59,858 nucleotides of DNA, taken from the IMG/VR virus record IMGVR_UViG_3300005618_000002, positions 1 through 59,858 of that record; one strand, given 5' to 3'. The translations under genes and the position numbers were made by a program. Positions 27,611 through 33,985 of this stretch are shown in pieces. The notes under the pieces were generated by a model. It made no database searches. It was not told the origin of the DNA and saw nothing but the letters and a program-made list of their open reading frames with translations. The DNA is from a virus. The stretch's first letter is position 1, and each line of letters starts with the position of its first letter.

Positions 27611-27699
27611 AATAAATAAAAAATATTTTATATATTTTGTGAAAATAAACACTTATTAATAATTTATATATAATATGCAGTTAATTAAATAATTGCATA
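27611..27699 (+). repeat. Class II AT-rich element, copy R2
   Basis: It has the same layout as R1: an A/T hairpin, TGTGAAAAT, the box TTATTAATAATTTATATATA, and an inverted repeat TATGCA (27674-27679) / TGCATA (27694-27699). It lies immediately upstream of a near-consensus sigma70 promoter. Confidence 0.65.
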
Positions 27700-27700
27700 A

Positions 27701-27728
27701 TTGACAAATTAATTTAATTTAATATAAT
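27701..27728 (+). promoter_or_regulatory. Consensus sigma70 promoter for the plus-strand arm
   Basis: TTGACA (27701-27706) and TATAAT (27723-27728) are both perfect and spaced by 16 bases. The promoter points to the first plus-strand gene (27996) and leaves a structured leader of about 260 nt. Confidence 0.8.
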
Positions 27729-27734
27729 TTATAT

Positions 27735-27995
27735 AAATTATAAATTATACCCAAAATTAAAATTCACAGTGGGAGAAAACCCCGAGGCCTGAAACACCGA
27801 AAGCCTCCGCTATTATCGAACACGCCCAGCTCTTTTACAATTCACGCCCTATCACCTAGCAATGATACGGGGTTTTGGCCAAAAGTCGAAACACATCCAT
27901 ATGGCAGCAGGATGTGTATGTATAGAAGTGGTAGCTATACACTGATGAGACAACCTTATTAAGGCCCTCACATGATCATACCAATGGAGATCACA
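27735..27995 (+). other. Structured 5' leader of the first paralogue gene
   Basis: Hairpins seen directly: GAGGC/GCCTC near 27783-27806, palindrome TTTTGGCCAAAA (27873-27884), ACACATCC (27891-27898) with GGATGTGT (27910-27917), and GTATAG (27920-27925) with CTATAC (27935-27940). A related layout (CACGCCCT, CCTAGC and GGCCAAAAG boxes) recurs before the second paralogue at 30.2-30.3 kb, so leader and gene may have been duplicated together. Confidence 0.55.
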
Positions 27996-28325
27996 ATGAG
28001 AATCAATAACCCAATCAACCCTAACCAACACTTTTACGCCGGCAAATGTAAGGGAAACGAGGCCCCCAAGCATGTCACAGTCTTAGGTGAGGCGAAGAAA
28101 GTGACCCTCGATAAGAAAAAGGCCACGATGTTCGACAGCCCCAAGTCGCCAAAGTACATCTACATTAAGTGCGGTAGCGAATGGCTGTGGGTCGAGGACA
28201 AGAGCATCTTCTCTCTGGAAGCCCTGACCACAATGCCGGTGACCCGAACGGCCAAGACTGTGGATGAGAATACGGCGCCCGAGGCCGAGGGCCCCCTGCC
28301 AGAGTTCACTGGCCAGCAGGGCTAG
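27996..28325 (+). CDS. Small protein of a triplicated phage family, copy A
   Basis: The start is set at ATG 27996 behind GGAG; upstream ATGs lack a site. The 109-residue protein shares with copies B (30471) and C (31641) the N-terminus MRI-NPI, the box FYAGKCKGNEAPKHV, a Lys-rich middle, DSPKSPKYIYIK and a W-V-DKSIF end. The last 25 residues are acidic and variable. It is the first gene of the plus arm under a consensus promoter and is followed by two hairpins, so strong early expression is likely. Function is unknown. Confidence 0.8.
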   Translation: MRINNPINPNQHFYAGKCKGNEAPKHVTVLGEAKKVTLDKKKATMFDSPKSPKYIYIKCGSEWLWVEDKSIFSLEALTTMPVTRTAKTVDENTAPEAEGPLPEFTGQQG

Positions 28326-28331
28326 AGCGAA

Positions 28332-28369
28332 ACGGGGATCTCCCACCCCGTCAGCAGGTGAATCCTGCT
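28332..28369 (+). terminator. Tandem hairpins after copy A
   Basis: ACGGGG (28332-28337) pairs with CCCCGT (28346-28351), and AGCAGG (28353-28358) pairs with CCTGCT (28364-28369) around a TGAAT loop. No long U-tract follows, so this may attenuate transcription or protect the upstream mRNA. The TGAAT loop is the same as in the hairpin before the next gene. Confidence 0.55.
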
Positions 28370-28422
28370 CTGATGAGCTCATACAATATGGTATATAATA
28401 TAACATCAGCCACTTCTGTGAA

Positions 28423-28439
28423 GCTGTGAATCAGCGGAG
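28423..28439 (+). promoter_or_regulatory. GCTG-N5-CAGC hairpin joined to ribosome site, copy 1
   Basis: GCTG (28423-28426) pairs with CAGC (28432-28435) around TGAAT and is followed at once by GGAG (28436-28439), five bases before ATG 28445. The same module occurs before 28995 and 29660. Confidence 0.7.
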
Positions 28440-28444
28440 ATAAA

Positions 28445-28639
28445 ATGACTCTACAAGTAAGACAAATTGAAGCCTCAAAAGAAGCTTTGGACATCATCAA
28501 GAATGCACGCTATGAAGTTGCAAACTACTTTCCCATCTGGCAGAAACTCAATAGGATCAGCCAGAGAATAGAAGAGACCCTACGAACTGACATGATCGAG
28601 GCATTCGGAGACCAGGAGGAACGGGACTATGTCAACTAG
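28445..28639 (+). CDS. Hypothetical small helical protein
   Basis: The 64-residue charged, predicted helical protein (SKEALDIIKNARYEVANYFP, then QKLNRISQRIEETLRTDMIE) could form a coiled coil. Its start follows a hairpin-GGAG module, and its 3' end overlaps the next gene by 11 bases. No family was recognised. Confidence 0.7.
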   Translation: MTLQVRQIEASKEALDIIKNARYEVANYFPIWQKLNRISQRIEETLRTDMIEAFGDQEERDYVN

Positions 28640-28886
28640 GACACCACAACAGCAATACGAGTACGAGACCGGGGTCAGAGGATTGGATCATCGAACGGCC
28701 CTAGATCAAATGAAGTGGATGTTCTCCCCAGAAGAGCTCAAACGGCTCGAGACATACCGCTGGTTGGGACAATTCGTGACCACCCCTGATGGGTGTGGCA
28801 CGGTGGTGGAGATCATGGACGACCGCTGTGCGGTGGATATGATCTCAGGTGGAACGTGGGAAGGCTCAATGGAAGACACAAAATAA
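28629..28886 (+). CDS. Hypothetical protein, 85 aa
   Basis: The 85-residue protein has a helical N-terminal half and a C-terminal beta-prone part (QFVTTPDGCGTVVEIMDDRC, then AVDMISGGTWEG) that looks like a small SH3-like barrel. The GAGGAAC stretch before the start lies inside the previous gene. Function is unknown. Confidence 0.65.
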   Translation: MSTRTPQQQYEYETGVRGLDHRTALDQMKWMFSPEELKRLETYRWLGQFVTTPDGCGTVVEIMDDRCAVDMISGGTWEGSMEDTK

Positions 28887-28969
28887 TGGAAATCCTACTT
28901 GCCTTCATCATAGTCCTTGGAGTACCGGCCCTCGGTGCACTCATCGACTATCTAGAAAAGAGGTCATAA
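28886..28969 (+). CDS. Membrane micropeptide, 27 aa
   Basis: The ATG overlaps the stop of the gene before it (TAATG, coupling). The peptide is a single hydrophobic helix (ILLAFIIVLGVPALGALI) with a charged end (DYLEKRS). It is too short for routine gene finders. The next gene's hairpin module begins 4 bases after its stop. Phage micropeptides of this kind often act on the host membrane; here the role is unknown. Confidence 0.5.
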   Translation: MEILLAFIIVLGVPALGALIDYLEKRS

Positions 28970-28973
28970 CGAA

Positions 28974-28991
28974 GCTGTGGCTCAGCGGAGG
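28974..28991 (+). promoter_or_regulatory. GCTG-N5-CAGC hairpin joined to ribosome site, copy 2
   Basis: GCTG (28974-28977), loop TGGCT, CAGC (28983-28986), then GGAGG (28987-28991), four bases before ATG 28995. The loop differs from copies 1 and 3 while the stem is the same, which favours selection on structure. Confidence 0.7.
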
Positions 28992-28994
28992 ATA

Positions 28995-29165
28995 ATGAAA
29001 AGCAAACGAGAGATCTTAGAAGAGCTTTCAGAGCTCGCCCTTAAGATGGAGGACATCGTCAGTGACCTCCATGAACATGATGATGAGACCTTCGACTCAG
29101 GAGAACTCGAGTCATCCATACAAACCCTGGTTTACGATATACAGGAGGAAATTGATCATGTGTAA
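28995..29165 (+). CDS. Hypothetical acidic helical protein
   Basis: The start is chosen at ATG 28995 because of GGAGG four bases upstream; the GTG at 28977 lies inside the hairpin. The 56-residue protein is very acidic and predicted to form two helices (ILEELSELALKMEDIVSDLH, then ELESSIQTLVYDIQEEID). It could mimic nucleic acid or bind a host protein, but this is speculation. It overlaps the next gene by 8 bases. Confidence 0.65.
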   Translation: MKSKREILEELSELALKMEDIVSDLHEHDDETFDSGELESSIQTLVYDIQEEIDHV

Positions 29166-29487
29166 GTTCAACTACAAGATCGTAAGGTGCACGGAGTGTG
29201 GGGTGGAAAGCCCCAACACGGCACTCCACTGCTGGAATTGTGGTGAACCCTTCAAATATCTCATGAGATATCGGGTCAACTGCTACTACTGTGGCAAGGC
29301 CATGGACTTCATATGGGGAGGACGGAACTCGGTCAAGAAGTTTGACCTGTCCTATATGATGTGCATCGACTGTGCTAACAAGGAATACCCGGAAGGCTGG
29401 GCAGACACAGTCGCCAAGGAATATGCCTTCCACCCTGAACACGGGGAGATCGAAATCAAGAATATCCTTGATAAGGAGGACAAATGA
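29158..29487 (+). CDS. Zinc-ribbon protein with four CxxC pairs
   Basis: The start is ATG 29158 behind AGGAGG; an in-frame ATG further upstream would overlap the previous gene fully. The 109-residue protein shows CTEC and CWNC, then CYYC and CIDC, enough for two zinc ribbons. The layout suggests nucleic-acid or protein binding. It is coupled to the next zinc-ribbon gene by ATGA. Confidence 0.7.
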   Translation: MCKFNYKIVRCTECGVESPNTALHCWNCGEPFKYLMRYRVNCYYCGKAMDFIWGGRNSVKKFDLSYMMCIDCANKEYPEGWADTVAKEYAFHPEHGEIEIKNILDKEDK

Positions 29488-29678
29488 CACCACAATACTG
29501 CGGAAGCTGTGGCAGCAAGACCTTGGAGCTGTCCCACACTGACTCAGGATACGGGGAAATAGATTGGGTGTGCACAACGTGTGGCACCGAACAAGGAAGG
29601 TTTCTTGAAATGATAGAAACGAGGACCGAGCAAAGCTGTGGATCAGCACGGAGACAAAAATGTACCCAGAACAAATAA
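29484..29678 (+). CDS. Small zinc-ribbon protein
   Basis: The 64-residue protein has CGSC (residues 6-9) and CTTC (30-33), with the spacing of a transcription-factor-like zinc ribbon. A GGAGG site lies before the ATG inside the previous gene. Its 3' end includes the hairpin module of the next gene, so that module is both coding and regulatory. Confidence 0.65.
   Translation: MTPQYCGSCGSKTLELSHTDSGYGEIDWVCTTCGTEQGRFLEMIETRTEQSCGSARRQKCTQNK
29635..29653 (+). promoter_or_regulatory. GCTG-N5-CAGC hairpin joined to ribosome site, copy 3
   Basis: GCTG (29635-29638), loop TGGAT, CAGC (29644-29647), two bases, then GGAG (29650-29653), six bases before ATG 29660. This copy lies inside the end of the preceding gene. 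Confidence 0.65.
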
Positions 29679-30073
29679 CCCTGGCCTCCATCGAAAGAAT
29701 TGATGGTCTCGTCACCCTCGCAGTCCTAGAGAGAATGCTCGAAGATGCGAAGTCCATCGTCCACGAGTTCATGGCTGATGGATTCTCAAAAGAAGAGACC
29801 ATGACCTATCTATGGTTCTGCATGAGCAACGACCGGATGCCTAATGGAGCCGTTCACTGGGAGATCGTCCTTGATACAGTCAACCACGATGATGAGAACT
29901 TCCAAGCCTTCTTGAAAGAGCATGGCATCACATCGATGAAGAATCCAGAACAGCACACCCACATGACCGAATCCTACATCTACCGATGCACCCAAAAGAG
30001 CTCGCTGATGGGAATGATGTGGCTCTTCTGGGATGACGACTTGAGTGAGGATCTCCATCAAGTCCTCGGATAA
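29660..30073 (+). CDS. Hypothetical protein, 137 aa
   Basis: The 137-residue acidic protein has a helical first half (LERMLEDAKSIVHEFMADGF) and an aromatic-rich C-terminus (MMWLFWDDDLSEDLHQVLG). It is the last gene of the first plus-strand operon. About 400 bases of structured non-coding sequence follow. No family was recognised. Confidence 0.65.
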   Translation: MYPEQITLASIERIDGLVTLAVLERMLEDAKSIVHEFMADGFSKEETMTYLWFCMSNDRMPNGAVHWEIVLDTVNHDDENFQAFLKEHGITSMKNPEQHTHMTESYIYRCTQKSSLMGMMWLFWDDDLSEDLHQVLG

Positions 30074-30350
30074 TACAAGATCCTCCCACGCCTTGACAAA
30101 ACTCGGCGCCTCGCAATGAGGCCCTCTGCGAGAGATGGCACCGAAGTGGGCAATACCCATCCTAGTTAGCGGTGATAGGAAGAACCCACGCCCCCGTCCT
30201 AATCAGAGGAGATAAGCTGATTGACACAATCACGCCCTCGCTCGCCTAGCGAGACATAGGGAGCCGTCCTACTTAGTGGTGACGGTTCACGTCTTCTTTT
30301 ATGGCCAAAAGCCGGGTCGGGTGCGATTGGATATCACAATAAGCTGCTTA
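30074..30350 (+). other. Structured non-coding stretch before copy B
   Basis: No gene is seen. Hairpins include GCCTC-GCAAT-GAGGC, AATCAG/CTGATT, CTCGCT/AGCGAG and CCGTC/GACGG. A roughly 24-base unit, CC(G/A)TCCTA, then (C/G)TTAG(T/C)GGTGA, occurs near 30159 and 30261 with a looser copy near 30197. The stretch also shares CACGCCCT, CCTAGC and GGCCAAAAG boxes with the leader at 27.84-27.89 kb. Confidence 0.5.
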
Positions 30351-30355
30351 TAAAA

Positions 30356-30439
30356 GATAAAATTATTTTTCATCTTTTTTGAAATTTTGTGTGTATTAAA
30401 CATTTATATATAATGTAAGCAAATAAAAATTGTTTACAT
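30356..30439 (+). repeat. Class II AT-rich element, copy R3
   Basis: GATAAAATT and ATTTTTCATC, then TTTTTTGAAATTTTGTGTGT, ATTAAACATTTATATATAAT, and the imperfect inverted repeat ATGTAAGCAA (30413-30422) / TTGTTTACAT (30430-30439). Nearly identical over some 55 bases to the minus-strand copy R4. It lies 32 bases before gene copy B and is its likely promoter. Confidence 0.7.
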
Positions 30440-30470
30440 ATTTTGATAATTAAAAGGAGATCTCAATATT

Positions 30471-30764
30471 ATGAGAATCGCAAACCCGATCGATGGTGGC
30501 CAGCCTTTTTATGCTGGTAAGTGCAAGAACAACCAAGCCCCTAAGCATGTCGAAGCTCAGGGTGAGAAACGCAAGGCGAAGCTTGATAAGAAGCCGATCA
30601 CGATGTTCGACAGCCCCAAGTCGGCCGAGTACATCTATATCAAGCAGGGGGAAAACTGGCTGTACGTCAAGGACAAGAGCATCTTCGGACTTGACAGTCT
30701 CGAAAGCGTGCCGGTGACGAGAAGCGCCGAGGGCCAACCGGTGGCAGAGGTTGCCGAGGCCTAG
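30471..30764 (+). CDS. Small protein of the triplicated family, copy B
   Basis: The 97-residue protein is the most compact family member: MRIANPID, FYAGKCKNNQAPKHV, DSPKSAEYIYIK and WLYVKDKSIFGLDSL, close to copy A. It has its own AT-rich element upstream (R3), an AGGAG site and a 12-bp terminator hairpin behind it, so it is a one-gene unit built for high expression. The conserved Lys/His/Cys residues suggest nucleic-acid or protein binding. Function is unknown. Confidence 0.8.
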   Translation: MRIANPIDGGQPFYAGKCKNNQAPKHVEAQGEKRKAKLDKKPITMFDSPKSAEYIYIKQGENWLYVKDKSIFGLDSLESVPVTRSAEGQPVAEVAEA

Positions 30765-30777
30765 TACGGTCAGCAAG

Positions 30778-30814
30778 ACAAAGAGAGCATGTCTCATTGC
30801 GTGCTCTCTTTGTG
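30778..30814 (+). terminator. Strong hairpin terminator after copy B
   Basis: A perfect 12-bp stem, ACAAAGAGAGCA (30778-30789 plus 30790) with TGCTCTCTTTGT (30803-30814), surrounds a roughly 12-base loop. Only a weak T-rich tail follows (GTTCTATCAGATTTT). Confidence 0.75.
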
Positions 30815-30850
30815 TTCTATCAGATTTTAACCACTTTTGTGAGGACTAAA

Positions 30851-31135
30851 ATGCAAACATTTAGAATTGATATCACGCTAAAGACAGAGTGTGAAGACTT
30901 GGTTAACGAGCCCTTTGTCAAGGCTTGGGTTGAGAATCAATTTGAAGGCTCGGACGTCGGTGAAGTCACGGTAGACGTCGTCAAAGAAATCCCAGACATG
31001 TCCCCTAGTAGAGACTTGGATGGAACAGCTCAGTGGTGCTCAACTTGTGAAAAACCTTCATACGTTGATAAATACGTAGGATATGAGACATACCGTCTAC
31101 GATGTGGTCATCATTACAAAGCAGGAGGTGCATAA
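30851..31135 (+). CDS. Hypothetical protein with C-terminal zinc-like motif
   Basis: The start is ATG 30851 behind GAGG, not the upstream in-frame ATG that lies in the terminator. The 94-residue protein has a first half with alternating hydrophobic residues (TFRIDITLKTECEDLV). The C-terminus has CSTC and LRCGHH, a possible zinc site. A CACTTTTGTG motif lies at 30833-30842, just before the ribosome site. No family was recognised. Confidence 0.6.
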   Translation: MQTFRIDITLKTECEDLVNEPFVKAWVENQFEGSDVGEVTVDVVKEIPDMSPSRDLDGTAQWCSTCEKPSYVDKYVGYETYRLRCGHHYKAGGA

Positions 31136-31431
31136 TGGCTAGAGATCGAGAAGCACGCGCCCGTAAGAAGGCCAAAGATATGGTGGAACTTAAAGCCTTG
31201 ATGGAGGCCAACTATCCAAAGAAGTTGACGATCAATGATGGCACGGACCTACTCAACCATCTAACACGGCTATCAAAGGAAGTTGACGAAGTCACTACCT
31301 ATATGTTCGAGTACATGACACAAGGTGACGAGCCAGACACCGAGGCTTCTCAGGAAGTCACGAACCTCTTTAGAAGGATTGATGATGATCTTGGAGAACT
31401 CTTCAGCCTGTGTATGAACATGATGGACTAG
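31135..31431 (+). CDS. Hypothetical helical protein
   Basis: The start is ATG 31135, overlapping the previous stop (TAATG) behind AGGAGG. The 98-residue protein has a basic N-terminus (ARDREARARKKAKDM) followed by acidic helices (RIDDDLGELFSLCMNMMD). It could be a DNA-binding or host-interacting accessory protein. No family was recognised. Confidence 0.65.
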   Translation: MARDREARARKKAKDMVELKALMEANYPKKLTINDGTDLLNHLTRLSKEVDEVTTYMFEYMTQGDEPDTEASQEVTNLFRRIDDDLGELFSLCMNMMD

Positions 31432-31468
31432 GCCCTAAATGGGAGGAATAAAAAACTTTTGTCCTCAT

Positions 31469-31497
31469 TGTACATCAATAAAAAGTTAGTATACAAT
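31469..31497 (+). promoter_or_regulatory. Class I-like promoter for copy C
   Basis: TGTACA (31469-31474), 17 bases, TACAAT (31492-31497). The spacer and flanks (AATAAAAAGTTAGTA, then ATACC) match the minus-strand class I promoters. The leader of about 135 nt contains a perfect hairpin CAGCCA-GTA-TGGCTG (31538-31552). Confidence 0.65.
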
Positions 31498-31640
31498 ATA
31501 CCTAATGAATAAAGTATTCAGCTCAGAAATGTCGAAACAGCCAGTATGGCTGTCGGTGTTGGATGACAACCTTCACCCTGATGAAGACAAGTCTCTGAGA
31601 GGCCCTTCACGGTACTACAGTCAAGGAAGATACTACAATC

Positions 31641-32162
31641 ATGAGACTAGTAAATGACTCCAATGCAGAGACTCCCTTTTATGTGGGGAACTGCAAAAAC
31701 AACACGCCCCCTAAGCATGTTGCCGTCGAAGGCAAGATCGCTGAAGGCACCGAGACCAGTGAGGTCACGGTAAACGGCGAGAAAGCCACGTTGATCAAAT
31801 CCCCCAAGTCGGCTGACTATATCTATATTCAGCGCGGAGACAAATGGGAGTGGGTCAAGGATGCGTCCATGTTCACCGGCGGCCAGAAAGCCTTCGTTGA
31901 CGTTCCCAAGGCGGAGAAGCCTGCTAAAGAGCCCAAGGAAAAGAAAGCCGGCAAGGCGAAGGGAGACACCCCTGAGTCGATCGGTCTTGATCTCGAAGCC
32001 AAGTACAATGTCTATGGCACGGTCATGACCGGCGCTGAGGCTAAGAAAAGGTTCGGTCTCAAGAATATCAAAGACGGTCTCGCGGCAGGCAAGATCGTTC
32101 CCGAAGGCCAGACACCGGAAGCCGGCGACGAGGCTGCAGCCGGTGATACGGGAGCTGCGTAA
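31641..32162 (+). CDS. Small protein of the triplicated family, copy C, with C-terminal extension
   Basis: In this 173-residue protein residues 1-80 match copies A and B (FYVGNCKNNTPPKHV, SPKSADYIYIQ, WEWVKDASMF). A Lys/Ala/Glu-rich linker (about 90-112) then joins a new domain (DLEAKYNVYGTVMTGAEAKK, then RFGLKNIKDGLAAGK) and an acidic Ala/Gly tail. So the family module has been fused to an extra domain here. A 9-bp terminator hairpin follows. Confidence 0.8.
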   Translation: MRLVNDSNAETPFYVGNCKNNTPPKHVAVEGKIAEGTETSEVTVNGEKATLIKSPKSADYIYIQRGDKWEWVKDASMFTGGQKAFVDVPKAEKPAKEPKEKKAGKAKGDTPESIGLDLEAKYNVYGTVMTGAEAKKRFGLKNIKDGLAAGKIVPEGQTPEAGDEAAAGDTGAA

Positions 32163-32183
32163 CCATATAGTTACTCATTCGTT

Positions 32184-32212
32184 GAGGGTGGGTCAATCCT
32201 AGGCCCATCCTC
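32184..32212 (+). terminator. Terminator hairpin after copy C
   Basis: GAGGGTGGG (32184-32192) pairs with CCCATCCTC (32204-32212) over 9 bp. The one G-U pair is consistent with plus-strand transcription. Loop of 11 bases. Confidence 0.65.
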
Positions 32213-32235
32213 GATCAATGACGAAGGAGCACGGA

Positions 32236-32613
32236 ATGCACTATACTATAGAACGCACACGTAAGGAAGAACCTTTTGGAGATATACTCGACTCCTGCAG
32301 ACGTGCTGGAAATGATCCTGGAAAAGCCCAAGCCTTCGCTCTGGCTCGTAGCCTTGGACGTAAGTATCCAGATTGTACCATCTTCGTCAACGAGGTTCTC
32401 AGTAGAGACGACGAGAACATCGTCGCCGTGGTAAATGCCAATGATGATGTGAGAGAGAAATATCCAGAAATCGAGTATCTGGACTTTAAGCATCATCAGA
32501 AGCTGATCGACATGTTCAAGAAAACATTGAACGATGAGATCAAGAAGGGTGCTTCAGAAGATGAGGCACGGGAATCCGTTATTCAACTCTTGACTAAAGT
32601 CCGGCTGGCCTAA
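32236..32613 (+). CDS. Hypothetical protein, 125 aa
   Basis: The start is ATG 32236 because AAGGAG lies 7 bases upstream; the ATG at 32218 has no site. The 125-residue mixed alpha/beta protein contains QAFALARSLGRKYPDCTIFV in the middle, which looks like a helix-strand unit, and a Lys/Glu-rich C-terminal helix. No family was recognised. Its last codons form one arm of a terminator hairpin. Confidence 0.65.
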   Translation: MHYTIERTRKEEPFGDILDSCRRAGNDPGKAQAFALARSLGRKYPDCTIFVNEVLSRDDENIVAVVNANDDVREKYPEIEYLDFKHHQKLIDMFKKTLNDEIKKGASEDEARESVIQLLTKVRLA

Positions 32614-32621
32614 GCCGGACT
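32598..32621 (+). terminator. Hairpin overlapping the stop codon
   Basis: AGTCCGGCT (32598-32606) pairs with AGCCGGACT (32613-32621), 9 bp, with a 6-base loop that holds the stop codon, followed by TTATCC. Confidence 0.65.
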
Positions 32622-32676
32622 TATCCATTTAACAAATTATGCAAACCCAAATCATAAACAAGCCGGAGGTGTATAA

Positions 32677-32982
32677 ATGTGCATCTCAAGTATAATGACC
32701 CGAAGTGATCTCTTCGCTTTGGAATGTGGCTCCAAGTTCTATTTGGAGAATGAGGAAGGGAAAACCCTTGAAGGTATCAAGATTGCTCAACATGAGTTTA
32801 CTCGATACAGGATCATAGTCGCCGACTTCCCTGAAATTGGTGAGAATGGAGAAGCCATAGTCATGTTTCACGAATGGTTTACTGTGGAAGGTGAGCTAGT
32901 CGGGTTACCTGATGACTTCCCACCTGAGTGGCATGAGTTTGGCAGTAACTTAAGACTCTGTATGGAGGGAAACGATGATTAA
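32677..32982 (+). CDS. Hypothetical protein, 101 aa
   Basis: The 101-residue protein is preceded by GGAGG. The middle is beta-prone (YRIIVADFPEIGENGEAIVM) and the C-terminus is Pro/Trp rich (LPDDFPPEWHEFG). It overlaps the next gene by 8 bases. No family was recognised. Confidence 0.65.
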   Translation: MCISSIMTRSDLFALECGSKFYLENEEGKTLEGIKIAQHEFTRYRIIVADFPEIGENGEAIVMFHEWFTVEGELVGLPDDFPPEWHEFGSNLRLCMEGNDD

Positions 32983-33385
32983 AGACGCTGATGTCTCGGT
33001 TGCGTTCAGCCCGAGTGGTGACACAATCACATGGAAGTACTCAGAGGATATCCGCATGACCATATATCTTGGCCGTGCTCCAATCTATGAGTACCGGCAA
33101 GGTAGATCATATGTGCCAGGCTCAACCTTAAACAGCTACAAGAACTCTTGGCCACTGGCGATACTCCCTCCCAAGCACCGTTATCTCTGCTACCAGTTAC
33201 TCAGATACTACGAGAACAAATATGAAGCCCATCCCACACCGGAGTGTGGTACGATGTGCCCTAATTGCTTCGATCGGCGAGAAAACCACAAGATATTCAC
33301 TCTCTTGATCAATCGCCAGACTGTACCGCGTATAGTGTTTATACCACACTTATTGAACAGGAACACAATATCCCCACACATTTGA
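32975..33385 (+). CDS. Hypothetical protein with CxxxCxxC motif
   Basis: The 136-residue protein is the last plus-strand gene. The sequence includes a likely metal-binding loop (CGTMCPNCF, near residues 90-98) and aromatic-rich helices (HRYLCYQLLRYYENKY). A GGAGG-like site lies before the start within the previous gene. A 10-bp hairpin follows the stop. Confidence 0.6.
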   Translation: MIKDADVSVAFSPSGDTITWKYSEDIRMTIYLGRAPIYEYRQGRSYVPGSTLNSYKNSWPLAILPPKHRYLCYQLLRYYENKYEAHPTPECGTMCPNCFDRRENHKIFTLLINRQTVPRIVFIPHLLNRNTISPHI

Positions 33386-33392
33386 ATCTCAC

Positions 33393-33420
33393 CTGGAGGG
33401 CCTCCCAAGGGGCCTTCCAG
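33393..33420 (+). terminator. Terminator hairpin of the plus-strand arm
   Basis: CTGGAGGGCC (33393-33402) pairs with GGCCTTCCAG (33411-33420), 10 bp with one G-U pair that is valid on the plus strand only. Loop of 8 bases. Confidence 0.65.
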
Positions 33421-33985
33421 AGCCCATCTTCGCCCTAGATAGGGGTGGCTGGGCCTTCTGAGGGATTGCCAATAGACATTTAACAGAGGAACTGCAGCCT
33501 CTGTCAGTGATGGGCCCCTCAATGCCCTGGCGGGCCCATTCCAGTCTTTAAGCTGCCTTGATTCTCGAATGTATTTCGATGGTACGTACAGTTGACCCAT
33601 TTTCGAGAAGTCGTTTGTTTTCAATCACTTACGCTGGGCCCATAGACACTCTAGGATTCATCTTTATCGTACCGGCTGTATGTTCTATTGAACGCGAAGT
33701 CCCAACGGATGCCCGGAGGGCCCTCGGGGGTTCTAGATGGGCCCCGCATTGATCGAAACAAAGGTCGCATGAGAAAGGGGCCTTCCTCGCGTTGTGAAAG
33801 GGCCGATCGTGGTCTATAGTCTGGCGTCGGAGAAATGAGGAATAGTGTTAGATATTGAAAAGCAACGCCCATCTTCCCCGCCGAGGAGCTGATCTGTTGT
33901 TATTGTTGCTGATCAGTAGTATGAAATGGATTTGTTGTTGGCTGAAATTGATTATAGCCACTTATGTGGTATAGCCAATGAATGG
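33421..33985. other. GGGCC-rich convergent gap
   Basis: No convincing gene is seen. About ten GGGCC/GGCCC motifs cluster between 33396 and 33812, including a perfect 8-bp inverted repeat ATGGGCCC (33510-33517) / GGGCCCAT (33532-33539) and a repeat of GATGGGCCCC at 33509 and 33736. The block is much richer in G+C than its surroundings. It lies where plus and minus transcription meet. The last 130 bases before the minus gene are T/G-rich with no clear signal. Confidence 0.5.

Noticed and set aside
27480-27760. CRISPR-like spacing of AT repeats
   Set aside because: The two units differ in length and sequence and do not alternate with equal spacers; they fit the class II element instead.
29059-29802. 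247-codon minus-strand frame
   Set aside because: Antisense to four small plus-strand genes that have ribosome sites and zinc motifs.
31505-31657. 50-codon frame starting MNKVFSSEM upstream of copy C
   Set aside because: Its ATG lies at the predicted transcript start with no room for a ribosome site, and it overlaps copy C; more likely leader sequence.
33208-33624. 138-codon minus-strand frame
   Set aside because: Its 3' half lies antisense to the gene at 32975-33385 and the rest falls in the GGGCC hairpin block; no ribosome site.
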